Shown: positions 48,062 to 58,067, counted from the first letter of the stretch. The stretch is DNA of 64,000 nucleotides from Bacillus tequilensis KCTC 13622 (GCF_000507145.1 NZ_AYTO01000039.1:186001-250000); one strand, 5' to 3'. Numbers and translations are program-made. Notes: a model not told the origin generated them from the sequence alone.

Positions 48062-48090
48062 TATACTATTTATTATCGTTAAAAGTTTCA
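48062..48090 (-). promoter_or_regulatory. SigW-like promoter of pspA
   Basis: TGAAAC is followed after 17 bases by AGTATA. The -35 is perfect; the -10 differs from the SigW CGTA core at its first base. The pspA operon is a known SigW target. Confidence 0.75.
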
Positions 48091-48171
48091 CTTTTTTTAT
48101 AAAAAGTGACATTCCAATAGAAAATACATAACTTTTTACCCGAATTTAACATTTACGCACAATATAAAAAA

Positions 48172-48215
48172 GGATGCTTCCCAAAGTCCAAAGACTTTCA
48201 AGAAAACATCCTCGA
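48172..48215 (-). terminator. Terminator of ydjE, related to a second copy near 58 kb
   Basis: On the transcript GAGGATG...AAAGTC can pair with GACTTT...GCATCC, followed by TTTTTTAT. A clearly related hairpin lies at 57975-58022. Confidence 0.8.
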
Positions 48216-48218
48216 TGG

Positions 48219-49181
48219 TCACAAATAAACTTCAATCTCTTCCATACTGGGCAGTGCATCAATCGCCCCAATTTTAGTGCACACAAGAGCGCCCACCTTA
48301 TTGGCAAACGCCACAATCTCACGCAGCTTCGCAAAATCAGCATCAACAGATTGAATGTGGTCCGTGTTTGCCAATTGATATAAAGCGGCGCCGACAAAAG
48401 CGTCTCCCGCTCCCGTTGAGTCAATTGATGTAACTGGAATACTCGGAATGATTTCTTGCTCCTTCCCATTCGAAAGAAGCGTCCCGCTTTTCCCAAGTGT
48501 CACAGCAACCATTTTGGCTCCGATCTCATGAAGGATCGCTACACCCTTTTCATGATCCTTCACACCGCTGATAATCTCAAGCTCCTCGTCACTGACTTTC
48601 ACAAAATCACTTAAGGCAATCGCTTTTTTTGCGACACTTACAAACTCTGAAACCCTTCCCTTCCATAAATCCTCACGATAGTTAGGGTCAAACGAAATAA
48701 ACTGTCCCTTATCCTTTGCAATCGACATCAGCCGTAAATAGGCTGAACAAAACGGATCTGACAGCAGCGCCGTTGCAGAGCCGAAATGAAGGATTTTCGC
48801 TTCGTTTAATTTTGCCTGGTCAATATCCTCCAGCGTAAACAAAGCGTCCGCGCCTCGATTAAAAACAAAATCGCGCTCTCCATTTTGTTTTAATGAAACA
48901 AAAGCAAGCGTTGTAGGCGCTTTCTCATCCATGACCAGCATAGAAGTATCGACGTGTACAGCGTCCAACGTTTGCTTCAGAAAATACCCAAACGGATCCT
49001 TGCCCACTTTTCCGCTGAAAGCCGCGTCTCCGCCCAGTTTGGCAATCGCTGCCGCCACATTCGCCGGAGCCCCGCCGGCACTTTTCAAAAAATGGCGCCC
49101 TTCCGTCAAATCGACATCCACATCGGTACAAAAGAAATCAATTAACAGTTCTCCAATACAAACAACAGAATGACTACGCAT
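48219..49181 (-). CDS. ydjE: YdjE, PfkB-family fructokinase-like sugar kinase
   Basis: This 320-residue kinase has the N-terminal [12 protein letters not shown], the [20 protein letters not shown] nucleoside fold and the PfkB signature [18 protein letters not shown] with the catalytic aspartate. It is probably a fructokinase acting on the fructose that GutB makes from glucitol. It is third in the gutB-gutP-ydjE set, 94 bases after gutP. Confidence 0.9.
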   Translation of the reverse strand: MRSHSVVCIGELLIDFFCTDVDVDLTEGRHFLKSAGGAPANVAAAIAKLGGDAAFSGKVGKDPFGYFLKQTLDAVHVDTSMLVMDEKAPTTLAFVSLKQNGERDFVFNRGADALFTLEDIDQAKLNEAKILHFGSATALLSDPFCSAYLRLMSIAKDKGQFISFDPNYREDLWKGRVSEFVSVAKKAIALSDFVKVSDEELEIISGVKDHEKGVAILHEIGAKMVAVTLGKSGTLLSNGKEQEIIPSIPVTSIDSTGAGDAFVGAALYQLANTDHIQSVDADFAKLREIVAFANKVGALVCTKIGAIDALPSMEEIEVYL

Positions 49182-49275
49182 ATGATCACACTCATTTATC
49201 TTTTCTGGATTACAGTCTCAGTATATTACTTTCTGCCATAAATACAATATTGAATATTGAAAATTTTACACCTAT

Positions 49276-50655
49276 TTATCTTGCAGACCTTTTCTCAAGC
49301 TCATAGATGATGTGCTTATATCTTTTTTCAGTTAATGGATAGAAGGTGATGAGAATAATAGAAAGCAAAATGAAAAATCCCGGAATCAAAGCATTCATGT
49401 TTTTAATCGCATTCAATGACGCAACTGTCTGGTCTGCATTCGCGACATATCCGGCGATTCCTAAATAAATGGCCGAAAATGACCCGGCTAACGCCACACC
49501 CAGCTTATTAATAAAGCTCATGCTCGAAATGACCACACCATCCGCGCGAATTCCGGTTTTCCATTCGGCATAATCGACACAATCGGCAACCATTCCCCAA
49601 GCAAGGGTATTCAAAGGCGTCGTGAAAAATCCAGAAACGAAAAGCCAAACGAAAATGAGTGTAATCGAAGAATACGGCGTAAAATGCAGGCCTGCATAAG
49701 AAATAATCGATAGAGCAGCCGTGATGATCATGACTTGTTTTCTGCCCCACTTCTCAGAAAAGAAAGGAATAAACAGATTGCTGATCAGCGCTGCTCCGAA
49801 AAATAAAACGGTGCCCATAAACACAAATTCTTTATGGTTCACATTATACGTAAAATAGTACACCATCGTGCTGAGCTTAATGTTAAACCCGATCGCAAAA
49901 GCTAAAAATGAAGAAACCAAAATAAGCAAAGGCTTATTTCTGAACAAAACAGATAACGTTTTTTTCATTCCTTGTTTTTTTCTTTTTTCAGGCTGAATCC
50001 GCTCCCGCACAGTAAAGAAACTGAACAGATTCAACGCGATGCTCACCGCCGCATAAATAAGCGCTGTCATCTGGAAACCAAATGCCTGGTCTTTCCCGCC
50101 GATGGCGTCCGCAAGCGGTGTCGCACAGGAAATCGATAACAGAATTCCGATATAAACCAAAATCATTCTGGTTGTTGTCAGAATCGTCCGTTCTTCCACA
50201 GAATTCGTCATCCGCCCCGTTAAGCTGTTCACCGGAATCGTTTGCATACTAAAGGACATCCCAAGCAGAATATAGGTGATGTACGCATAGACCATATTCC
50301 CCGTCTCACCGAAATGAGGCGTCGTGAAGCATAAAAACGTAAATAACGCAAAAGGAAATGCCACCCACAGCAAATATGGCCTTGCCTTTCCCCACCTTGT
50401 GTTCGTTTTGTCTAAAATCAATCCCATAATCGGGTCAAAAATAGCATCCAGCACCCGCACAACAAGAAACAAAGTGGCGATGACCGCAGGCTGAATGCCG
50501 CCGACATCTGTATAATAGAATAGCAGGTATGCGTTTACAAACTGAAAGATAATATTATATGACATATCACCGAACCCATAGCCGATTCGCTCAAACCAGG
50601 ACAGGCCATGATGCTTCGTCTTCAGTGCCGTTGCTTTTTCTGTTTCCATCATCAT
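49276..50655 (-). CDS. gutP: GutP, glucitol transporter of the GPH family
   Basis: This protein of about 459 residues has 12 hydrophobic helices and the glycoside-pentoside-hexuronide cation symporter pattern ([40 protein letters not shown]). It imports glucitol with a cation. Three ATGs in a row (50655, 50652, 50649) follow GGGGTGGGAA; the exact one is not decidable. A longer in-frame start 13 codons upstream has no good site. Confidence 0.88.
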   Translation of the reverse strand: MMMETEKATALKTKHHGLSWFERIGYGFGDMSYNIIFQFVNAYLLFYYTDVGGIQPAVIATLFLVVRVLDAIFDPIMGLILDKTNTRWGKARPYLLWVAFPFALFTFLCFTTPHFGETGNMVYAYITYILLGMSFSMQTIPVNSLTGRMTNSVEERTILTTTRMILVYIGILLSISCATPLADAIGGKDQAFGFQMTALIYAAVSIALNLFSFFTVRERIQPEKRKKQGMKKTLSVLFRNKPLLILVSSFLAFAIGFNIKLSTMVYYFTYNVNHKEFVFMGTVLFFGAALISNLFIPFFSEKWGRKQVMIITAALSIISYAGLHFTPYSSITLIFVWLFVSGFFTTPLNTLAWGMVADCVDYAEWKTGIRADGVVISSMSFINKLGVALAGSFSAIYLGIAGYVANADQTVASLNAIKNMNALIPGFFILLSIILITFYPLTEKRYKHIIYELEKRSAR

Positions 50656-50725
50656 TTCCCACCCCAAGAATCCGTTTTCACTTTTGATAAGCAAGAGGGA
50701 GAATGCAAAGATCCTCCCCGTTCAA

Positions 50726-51787
50726 TCAGCGATTTGGATACACCATCACTTTTAAACATTCATTCTTAAATTGAAGCGCCCGTTCCATCGCCTCCTGCGT
50801 CTGCTCCAGCGGATATTGGTCCGTTACAAGGTGCTTCGTGTCCACAATGCCAGAAGCGAGAAATTCGATTCCCTTCGGATACGTATTGGCATAACGGAAG
50901 ATCCCGTAAATATCAATCTCGTTATCCGCAATAAACGGCACATTGAGCGGAATCTCGCTTTGCGAAGGCAAACCGACAATCGCCAATTTTCCGCCCCGGC
51001 GCACAGAAGCCAGTGCGGATTGCAATGCCGCTGGATTCCCCGCTGTTTCCCAAGCAACATCAACGCCTCTGTCATTCGTGATCGTTTTAATCTCTTCAAG
51101 CGCATCCTGTTCACGAATATTGATGAAATGAGTCGCGCCCATTTTTTTCGCAGCCTCTAAGCGCAGCGGCTCTAAGTCAGTCACGATAATTGTGCCTGCC
51201 CCAAATGCCTTAGCTGCCGCAACAGCCATTAACCCCACCGGTCCCATTCCCATAATTGCAATTGTTGATCCGGGCTGAAGCTTTGTTCTCGCCGCTGCGT
51301 GAATGCCGACAGAAAATGGTTCAATCAAAGACGCATCTTCATAGGATAGTGAATCCGGGATCGAAAAAACGAAGTCCTGACGCATTTTGATATATTGAAC
51401 AAATGCGCCATCTACCGGCGGTGTAGCCAAAAACTGCACATCCGGACAAAGGTTATAGCGCCCTTCCTTGCACGCCTCACAGCGTCCGCATGTGACACCA
51501 GGTTCAACAGCAACGCGGTCTCCCACCTTGAACTGGTCGACAGACGATCCGACGGCGGCAATTTCACCCGCACATTCATGGCCCAGGATAAACGGTTCTT
51601 CCACCACATAGTTGCCGATTCTGCCGTTTGTATAGTAATGCAGATCCGATCCGCAAATCCCGACAGCCATCACCTTAATCAACACTTCATCATGATTGAT
51701 GTCAGGCACAGGCAATGTTTCAATTTTGATCTCTCTTGTGCTGTGCATAACAGCCGCTTTCATGCTTTGAGGTACTGTGTGAGTCAT
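50726..51787 (-). CDS. gutB: Glucitol (sorbitol) dehydrogenase GutB
   Basis: This 353-residue zinc medium-chain dehydrogenase oxidises glucitol to fructose with NAD. The zinc-site blocks GICGSDLHYYTNGRIG and ILGHECAGEIAAVG, the structural-zinc cysteines CGRCEACKEGRYNLC and the nucleotide fold AIMGMGPVGLMAVAAAKAFG are intact. The start MTHTVPQ at 51787 follows AAGGA; 24 upstream in-frame codons overlap the promoter and are excluded. Confidence 0.95.
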   Translation of the reverse strand: MTHTVPQSMKAAVMHSTREIKIETLPVPDINHDEVLIKVMAVGICGSDLHYYTNGRIGNYVVEEPFILGHECAGEIAAVGSSVDQFKVGDRVAVEPGVTCGRCEACKEGRYNLCPDVQFLATPPVDGAFVQYIKMRQDFVFSIPDSLSYEDASLIEPFSVGIHAAARTKLQPGSTIAIMGMGPVGLMAVAAAKAFGAGTIIVTDLEPLRLEAAKKMGATHFINIREQDALEEIKTITNDRGVDVAWETAGNPAALQSALASVRRGGKLAIVGLPSQSEIPLNVPFIADNEIDIYGIFRYANTYPKGIEFLASGIVDTKHLVTDQYPLEQTQEAMERALQFKNECLKVMVYPNR

Positions 51788-51857
51788 TTGGCAAATTCCT
51801 TTCTTTAGAAAATAAAATGTAAGTGCATACATTTTTGTTTTCTCTGTTACTGCCCCC

Positions 51858-51884
51858 ATTTTATCTGCTTTTCAAGACGTGCAA
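51858..51884 (-). promoter_or_regulatory. gut promoter with short spacer
   Basis: TTGCAC and TAAAAT are separated by only 15 bases. Such a spacer needs an activator, which fits GutR-dependent expression. The GutR site is expected just upstream, toward 51930. Confidence 0.65.
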
Positions 51885-51977
51885 AAGCCTTTCCTGCTGT
51901 ATAAAGGACAGCCGCACTGTACTTTATTATTTTCTCATATACCCAAAACGCTGGATTGATAAAATAGTACTAATTGG

Positions 51978-53131
51978 AGGTGCAGGCTTATTGCTGAACT
52001 TGAAAACCGAAAACAATTTGCACAACTGCTGGCACCTGGCGTCGACGATGGAAAACTGTTCGGGGTGATATGGATCATTCTCGACAAGACTGACTTCGCT
52101 ATCGAGTGGTTGACCAATCTGCTGGAAACGACCACCATCCCAGTCATCAAACCTGCCTTGCCAGTATGGGTGACGTCTTGCCTCAAAAAAGCGAAAACGC
52201 TGCGAAAAGAAGGGTCATTCGGAGCTCCAAGTGAAAATGAAATTGAAAACACAGTAAAACGGCTGTTTCATGACATGCCCGGCTATAAAACGAATGCGCT
52301 TACAGAACAGCCTATTACGCATAACTTACTGACACGCTAGGCCGGACACTTTATCGGGCGCAGCTTTGATATGGAAGCGATACGGCAATGGATGCTTTCT
52401 CCGTCACCAGTCTGTTTAATCACTGGCTGGGCCGGCATGGGAAAACCACAATCGCTCTTGAAGCCGCCTATTCCTGTGTAAATAATTCTCCAGGTTGGCA
52501 GCATCCAACAGCATTATTTGGGTCAGCGCTGATTGGAAAGAATTGAGCTTTAGCGATTTCTTAAATACTATCCCTACCAGCTCGGGAGCACAGCACAAAT
52601 AGATAAATCAATCAATGAAAAACGGTTCGTCGTCCGCAATGCGTTAGCCACGCCCTAAAGGTTCTTGAACAATCTGACGCTCACGATGCCCATGATCTAA
52701 AGGTTTGGGGACATGCACTCAAAGCAAGGCTGTTTTTTAAAAGCCGGGCAACAGGAAAAAGCAGAAGTGATTTTAAATGAAATCGAAGACCAACCGATTT
52801 CCCCTACATTTCAACACAGGATTCTGCTGGTACGCGGAGATCTAAGCTTTGCGAGAGGTCATCATGAAGAAGCTATTCAATTATACGAAGCGGCAAATGA
52901 AATCAACTCCACGTTGACGGCGAAAAAACGATAGAAGCCTACTTCAATCTGGGTGTCGCTTACGTGAAATGTTGTCAGTTTGAGAAAGCAGAACAAGCCT
53001 TTGAGCAGATGCTCTATGACAAACATAACGCGAATCAGGTTGAACTGATCTACTATCACTACGTAATGGCACAGCTGTTGTATCGTACAGGAGAGAAAAC
53101 GAATGCAATGGAAGCTAATCGATCCGTATGA
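51978..53131 (+). pseudogene. gutR: gutR remnant (glucitol operon activator), multiply broken
   Basis: GutR is normally a protein of about 830 residues with a DNA-binding part, an NB-ARC-like ATPase and TPR repeats. Here only about 1.15 kb remains in several frames. Frame 1 runs from IAELENRKQFAQLLAPGVDD to HNLLTR and a stop. Another then carries the P-loop GWAGMGKTTIALEAAY, and a shift gives IIWVSADWKELSFSDFLNTI and a stop. After a large deletion, TPR-like segments GQQEKAEVILNEIEDQ and FNLGVAYVKCCQFEKAEQAF appear in different frames. No single ORF could give a functional activator, yet gutB and gutP look intact. Confidence 0.88.
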
Positions 53132-53268
53132 TTGATTCGTGGGAGCCGGGGATTGGGATTCGGGGTGAGGTGGAGCAAATGGATATTCTCATTTAAAAGA
53201 CAAATACATTGCGGCTAGCGGTACGAGCTTTGAAAAACACTCATGACCTTGTTGTTTTTAAAGATAAA

Positions 53269-53309
53269 AAGGTATCTTTATCAGTACAGTAAATTGATTA
53301 AGATACCTT
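53269..53309 (-). terminator. Terminator of the small secreted-protein gene
   Basis: AAGGTATCTT and AAGATACCTT pair perfectly, extended by TATCA/TGATT. On the minus strand the stem is followed by TTTATCTTT. Confidence 0.7.
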
Positions 53310-53393
53310 GATTGAAAAATTAATATTTCACAGAAAACAAATTTCTAAAGTTAAACTTTTTAACAACAAGAGGTTAATACTTATACAGCCGTA

Positions 53394-53783
53394 TTAATGC
53401 TGTACTGTAATATAATGTTTTAGTTCACCTGACCAATATCTTCCTCCCCAATCCTGTCCAACTTGCACATCATACTTACCTGCAGGAAGATTTTTCGTTG
53501 AAAAACTCACACGAAAATTACGTGAACCAATACTATGCGAAATATCTTTTCTGGCAAATACTTTACCTTTATTATTTAATATAATTACTGTAAAGCCATT
53601 ATCTAAATCCCTAGCCAAAGTACCCGTAACCACAATGGAAGTAGCACTTTTCGTATATGTATTAGCATCTGTTTTAAATTTGATTGTACCTTTCGAATCC
53701 ATAGCTAAGGCTTCTGACCCGCCTGCGAAAATGGCAACTCCCAAAAGCACTGCTGTAAACAGGGTGATTACTAACTTTTTCAT
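53394..53783 (-). CDS. Small secreted protein, Ig-like fold likely
   Basis: This 129-residue protein has a signal peptide (MKKLVITLFTAVLLGVAIFA, cleavage near ALA-MDS). The mature domain of about 100 residues is rich in alternating beta strands (TSIVVTGTLARDL, FTVIILNNKGKVFARKDI, NLPAGKYDVQVGQDWGG). It suggests a small beta-sandwich. The start follows GAGGAAT. No family was recognised. It sits beside the gutR debris in AT-rich accessory DNA. Confidence 0.75.
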   Translation of the reverse strand: MKKLVITLFTAVLLGVAIFAGGSEALAMDSKGTIKFKTDANTYTKSATSIVVTGTLARDLDNGFTVIILNNKGKVFARKDISHSIGSRNFRVSFSTKNLPAGKYDVQVGQDWGGRYWSGELKHYITVQH

Positions 53784-54596
53784 CTTTAGAATTCCTCTTT
53801 TCTTTTTAATATTTTAAATCTACAATTATAATAACATATCCCCCTAAAAAATATAGGTTTTTCCATATCTTCCTTCTGAAAAATGAATAAGTATGATAGA
53901 AATTTATTAAAATTAGTGTAAATTAAGATTCTTTTGAAAAAAATCTTGTTTTAATCTATTTGAAATAAGCTTAAAATTTGAAGCATCATCTATAAAACCT
54001 TTGCCAAGGTGTCTAATAAAACCATATACACGAATAAAAGATTACAAAGTGCTAGACAAATACAATTTTAATTTCTCCCATTACTCCCAAGTCTCTACTG
54101 AAAAAATTAAAATTTATAAGTTTCTTATATTACATGAACCTAATATAGAGTGTTTTCTGAGTTGTAATAATATATTTATACCTGCTTTCAAAATAAAATT
54201 GCAAATACCTGTAAAAAAATAGTTGCGAAGAATTCCTGAAACATATAAGTATCAAAAAATCATGCATAAATGTTCTCTTAGCATGTGGAGGAAATCAACA
54301 GCAATACTTTCGATATATCTAGAGTCATTCAATTAAATGGAACTTAAAACAATAAAATCCCATCTTTAGTAAACCCAACCTGTATAGAAACAATTTCCCC
54401 ACAAGCCTTTTTGTTTTATAAAGATACCTTTAATTATTATATTCAGCTTTAAGAAACAGAAAATAGCTCCCATATGCCTAGCTCTGCTTGTTTAGGGAAC
54501 GTGAGTAATCTTCTTTATATTCTAGTAGGCGGATGTGAGGAGAATTTGTAAGTTGGTTGTATTTTCATAAAGCTAGTACATTTCTTCCAGTTTATA
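53784..54596. other. AT-rich non-coding stretch in the accessory region
   Basis: About 800 bases with very low GC. A 73-codon plus-strand ORF at 54001 begins with TTG, has no ribosome-binding site and shows no family pattern, so it is not called. No RNA or repeat was recognised. The stretch looks like decayed accessory DNA. Confidence 0.5.
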
Positions 54597-54948
54597 ATGA
54601 GTGGTGCAGAATATTATATCGTTGATATTCAATCCAAGAAACCATCTGTTACGCCCTATTATAATAAATTTATCTTTAGAACTGTCTATCTAAACAGATA
54701 CCATGAAGATATCCGTGAATATCATTTAATGAAATCAGCAGATTCCTTCATTTCACCATATTAGGATTTAACTTATTTATGATGAAAAAGATTTATGTAT
54801 TAATCAATTTTTTAAAACAGTGAACCTCTTTGTATACGATCCGTTTAGGCAAATCAAATTCAGCTTATGCCGAAAAGAATTTCTTGTAAAAAAGAAACCG
54901 GTCTTTGAAGTCTACTATTTTCAAAATGGATATTCCATTGAGAAATAA
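54597..54948 (+). pseudogene. Frameshifted remnant of an unknown gene
   Basis: Two adjoining frames read as one protein: MSGAEYYIVDIQSKKPSVTP to SADSFISPY and a stop, then +1 shifted YDEKDLCINQFFKTVNLFVY to FQNGYSIEK and a stop. Both parts have protein-like composition and together would encode about 115 residues. There is no clear ribosome-binding site. By position next to gutR it could be a relic of ydjC, but this is a guess. Confidence 0.5.
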
Positions 54949-55060
54949 AAGGGCTGTTGAGTTTTTGAAAGCTTAGTCTTACTTTTAGTAATCTTTTATA
55001 GCTTTATCATACTTCTAAAATTTTAGTTTTGACCAAATGTAGTATGGTTATACATAATCG

Positions 55061-55297
55061 TTACTTCCCGACTAAACCCGCCATCAAAAGGCCTGCTACG
55101 ATCAATAATAAGAGTAAAAGAATACAGAGTGCCAGGATAAAAATAGAGAGATACTTAGCAATCCCTTTAGGTGCTTTGAATGCTATAATACCCCCCACAA
55201 CTATCCCTAGAATTCCAAGCGCCCAATGGATATAGGGTAGAAAACACAATGTGAATAACAGCATGATAAGTGACACTATCCCTAAATATTTCCTCAT
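55061..55297 (-). CDS. Small two-helix membrane protein
   Basis: This 78-residue protein is nearly all hydrophobic. It begins MRKYLGIVSLIMLLFTLCFL, then has YIHWALGILGIVVGGIIAF, a short basic loop (KAPKGIAKY) and FILALCILLLLLLIVAGLLM. The start at 55297 follows AAAGGGGAAA; an upstream ATG eight codons earlier lies in the purine-rich leader. It resembles small DUF-type Bacillus membrane proteins near phage-like genes, but no function can be named. Confidence 0.75.
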   Translation of the reverse strand: MRKYLGIVSLIMLLFTLCFLPYIHWALGILGIVVGGIIAFKAPKGIAKYLSIFILALCILLLLLLIVAGLLMAGLVGK

Positions 55298-55380
55298 GTT
55301 TTCCCCTTTCTTTCCTTCCATTAAATCAAAAAGAAAATTGAACTTATAATTTGTTGTATATTCTTAAGATCTTAAAATAT

Positions 55381-55414
55381 AGAGTACCATATTTTTTGAA
55401 ATGTATGGTACTCT
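55381..55414. terminator. Terminator of the YbfG-like gene
   Basis: AGAGTACCATA and TATGGTACTCT form a perfect 11-pair stem just after the stop codon. T-content on the downstream side is moderate. Confidence 0.7.
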
Positions 55415-55426
55415 ACTCTAAATTTT

Positions 55427-57742
55427 CTATTCACTTGCTACAAGGTCTAGTATTTTATCAGCAAATGCATTTGCCATAATTTCTCCCTCTTCTTCCGTAT
55501 AATAAGGGACTTCCATTTGCATTGAACCCCTTAGGGCTACCCTTGCCGCTGTAATATCAGGATTATCTCCAATCATAATATTACTCGCATTCAGTCTCAA
55601 ATTATTTTCATTACTATTAAATTTATTTTTATAAAATAGCTTATATCTTGAGGAAACAAGACTATTATAATACTCTTGAACTGCATTTAAAATTGGCTTA
55701 GTGTTATTATTTAATAAGATCTGCGCGATGTTAATAGCATCGATATCTCCAAGGAAATCCGAATTATCAAAGTTGCCAGCCGATGTTTTTGTACCGATCA
55801 AGTCGTAAGCAGCTTTATATGTTCTTGTTTCATTGTCGCCACTATACTTATCTCTATTTTTATATACATCAGCAGCAACAGTAAATAAATCACCACCCCA
55901 CCCTGCTAAATCTTGTTGTGTAGTTCCAACTAACGGAAGATTCGCATACAATAGAGCAGATAATGTAGCCATAAGATGAGGAAAATCAATAACTTCAGAT
56001 TTTGAAACGGGATCAGTTGCATAGACAAAACTATTTTCTCCTACAGCACTAATAACATATTCCTCAAAGCCTTTATCAAATTGTCCAGAAGTTAATGTCC
56101 ATATTAATGATTCATATCTTTTGCGACGATAATAGTTGGTTGTAAGCTTATTCGCTTGATTGATATCATTGTTTGTATATTGAAGGCCTAAAAGTTGAAT
56201 TTCATATAATTGCTTGTATAGCTCTTGATTGAGATCAGTTGAGAAATCAAGACTTGAAGCCCCATTATCAAGTCCCGACTTAATATTATTGTCTATTTCA
56301 ATTTTACTGTCTCCTGAACCAACACTAATAGTTGAAATTTGATCGAATGCCCAATTTTTTGGCAATGGATAGCCTAAATTTGCACTAAATCCCGTGGACA
56401 TATCACTTACAAAACTGGTTGTTGCCCAACCTTTCTGCGATACTTGACTGCAAACATTCCGGGCACCATATATTCCAACTTTATAACGATTCCCCAGATA
56501 TTTCATTTGTTCATTAATGCCCTTAAAGTGTGGAAGAATTTTGTTAGTTATATCATCTCCTAAAGCGTCAAAATCCACGGCAAAATATATTGTTGTTCCA
56601 TTTTCAAATCCATAATTTTTGGCAGCTGTAAAAGCATCTTGAGCATCTCTTTTCCCTTGAGCTTCACTGAAATGACTTGAATTATTCCCATAAGTTTGAT
56701 ATATCGGAAAAACAGTTAAACCAGCATTAAAAATAGTTTTTAATTCGCCAGGTTTTATTTTTTTCTCCAATCCTCCTGGAATGTCTACAAGATAACGACC
56801 AATTGTTTCATAGCCTGCATTTTTTAAAGCTTTAGCTCTAGCAGGCGTAACTTCTGTTATACAATCACAAGCTGTACCCTTGCGATTAGGATCTCCTTTA
56901 CTCTGCAACAAAGAAAGCCAAGTTTGTTTTCCTGTAACTCCATCGGATGGCAACTTAACAAACTGTTGGAATTCACTAACTACATTTTTTAATAGTGTAC
57001 TGTACTGTCCATTGAATTCTCCTGGATTGAAATCATTTACATATAATGCATATTGAAGGAGCTTAACAAAGTTTGCATTAGTACTTCCTATGCTCAGAGT
57101 TGGTAAAAGGTTGGTCGTAGAAGGCCCTATTGATCCCGTTTGTAGAGAGGGAGCAATTCCCTCTTCTGTTTGAATACCGTATATTAAAGCTTTATTAGTC
57201 CCTCTTTGGTAGTAACCATCACATGGTTGGACTCCAGATGTTTTGTAATATTTTGAATTAAGATCTCTTTGCATTTCTCTAATTCTAGAATTACCACCAG
57301 ATGTGAGCACATAAGCATCCATAGTTAAAAATGCTTTAAATATATAGGAATAAACTTTCCCGTCACGAATAGGCAGTCCCGCATCAGTTTGTAATTTAAT
57401 TACTGCAGCTTTAGTCCCTTCTCCAAAAGTTCCTGTAAATCCAGTTGGATTGTAACCTTTACAATACATTGCTCCTTGAAGAATTAGCACAATTCTTTTT
57501 CCTTTGTCATCAGTAGGAATACGCCCAATTTCCATTTCTCCCCATGATTTGTACGCTACTTCAGTTCCTGGTCCAAAATTATCAGCGGGTGTAGAGATTC
57601 CAAGTTCAATTTGCAAAGCCCTAGTTAAAGCATACATCGTGGACCAACCAGTTTTCCCATTTTCAGGTGCTGGAACGAAGCCAGGCTTTCCAGAGTAAGC
57701 AGCATTTACCCAGAGTTGTACTTTCTGAATCATTTCATCCAT
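55427..57742 (-). CDS. YbfG-like peptidoglycan-binding and DUF1906 glycoside-hydrolase-like protein
   Basis: This 771-residue protein resembles YbfG of B. subtilis. N-terminal peptidoglycan-binding-type repeats (about 90-270) include GTFGEGTKAAVIKLQTDAGL and PSDGVTGKQTWLSLLQ. A DUF1906 domain (about 285-490) follows, with AGYETIGRYLVDIPGG, TTIYFAVDFDALGDD, YKVGIYGARNVC and WAFDQIS. A helical C-terminal region with DLAGWGGDLFTVAADVYKNR completes it. There is no signal peptide or membrane helix. The start at MDEMIQK follows GAGGTGA; 17 upstream codons are excluded. Codon use is AT-rich relative to groEL. Confidence 0.85.
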   Translation of the reverse strand: MDEMIQKVQLWVNAAYSGKPGFVPAPENGKTGWSTMYALTRALQIELGISTPADNFGPGTEVAYKSWGEMEIGRIPTDDKGKRIVLILQGAMYCKGYNPTGFTGTFGEGTKAAVIKLQTDAGLPIRDGKVYSYIFKAFLTMDAYVLTSGGNSRIREMQRDLNSKYYKTSGVQPCDGYYQRGTNKALIYGIQTEEGIAPSLQTGSIGPSTTNLLPTLSIGSTNANFVKLLQYALYVNDFNPGEFNGQYSTLLKNVVSEFQQFVKLPSDGVTGKQTWLSLLQSKGDPNRKGTACDCITEVTPARAKALKNAGYETIGRYLVDIPGGLEKKIKPGELKTIFNAGLTVFPIYQTYGNNSSHFSEAQGKRDAQDAFTAAKNYGFENGTTIYFAVDFDALGDDITNKILPHFKGINEQMKYLGNRYKVGIYGARNVCSQVSQKGWATTSFVSDMSTGFSANLGYPLPKNWAFDQISTISVGSGDSKIEIDNNIKSGLDNGASSLDFSTDLNQELYKQLYEIQLLGLQYTNNDINQANKLTTNYYRRKRYESLIWTLTSGQFDKGFEEYVISAVGENSFVYATDPVSKSEVIDFPHLMATLSALLYANLPLVGTTQQDLAGWGGDLFTVAADVYKNRDKYSGDNETRTYKAAYDLIGTKTSAGNFDNSDFLGDIDAINIAQILLNNNTKPILNAVQEYYNSLVSSRYKLFYKNKFNSNENNLRLNASNIMIGDNPDITAARVALRGSMQMEVPYYTEEEGEIMANAFADKILDLVASE

Positions 57743-57798
57743 TATAGTCACCTCTTTTATAGTATTCATGTCTAGGTGGCAAGCGTATGACAAGAAAA

Positions 57799-57822
57799 CC
57801 CTTCTCAGTTGAGAAGGGTTTC
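57799..57822. terminator. Perfect hairpin upstream of the YbfG-like gene
   Basis: AAACCCTTCTCA pairs with TGAGAAGGGTTT over almost no loop. It is terminator-like on either strand but has only short T-runs. Confidence 0.5.
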
Positions 57823-57974
57823 ATCATAATATGGCAAACTTCATCAATAGGCTTTTTATGCATTAAAATACTTATAAATGAAAAATTAAGACCTTTTGAA
57901 TTAATACATGCAATTCTTGAAAAAGGTAAGCGGAGTCAACAATAAAATATATACCTACTTCTCACCTTATAAAT

Positions 57975-58022
57975 AAAAAAGGATGCTTCTTCTAAAGTCC
58001 AGTAGACTTTTGGAAGCATCCT
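57975..58022 (-). terminator. Second copy of the ggatgc-type terminator
   Basis: On the minus strand GAGGATGCTTCC pairs with GAAGCATCC and an inner AAAGTC/GACTTT pair, followed by TTTTTTATTT. Its core matches the ydjE terminator at 48172-48215 in sequence. Confidence 0.75.
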
Positions 58023-58067
58023 CAATGAATGTTATCTTTTTGTTATTTTTCCAGCTGCACGGGTGAT

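Larger units (their letters stand above)
57743..58067. other. Region between the YbfG-like gene and groEL
   Basis: It holds two hairpins: AAACCCTTCTCA/TGAGAAGGGTTT near 57799-57822 and the ggatgc-type terminator at 57975-58022. A plus-strand reading frame ending at 57945 (KLRPFELIHAILEKGKRSQQ) has protein-like composition but no start and may be gene debris. Confidence 0.5.

Noticed and set aside
54001-54222. 73-codon plus-strand ORF in the accessory region
   Set aside because: It starts with TTG, has no ribosome-binding site and no recognisable family pattern, and lies in very AT-rich DNA where long chance frames are less informative.
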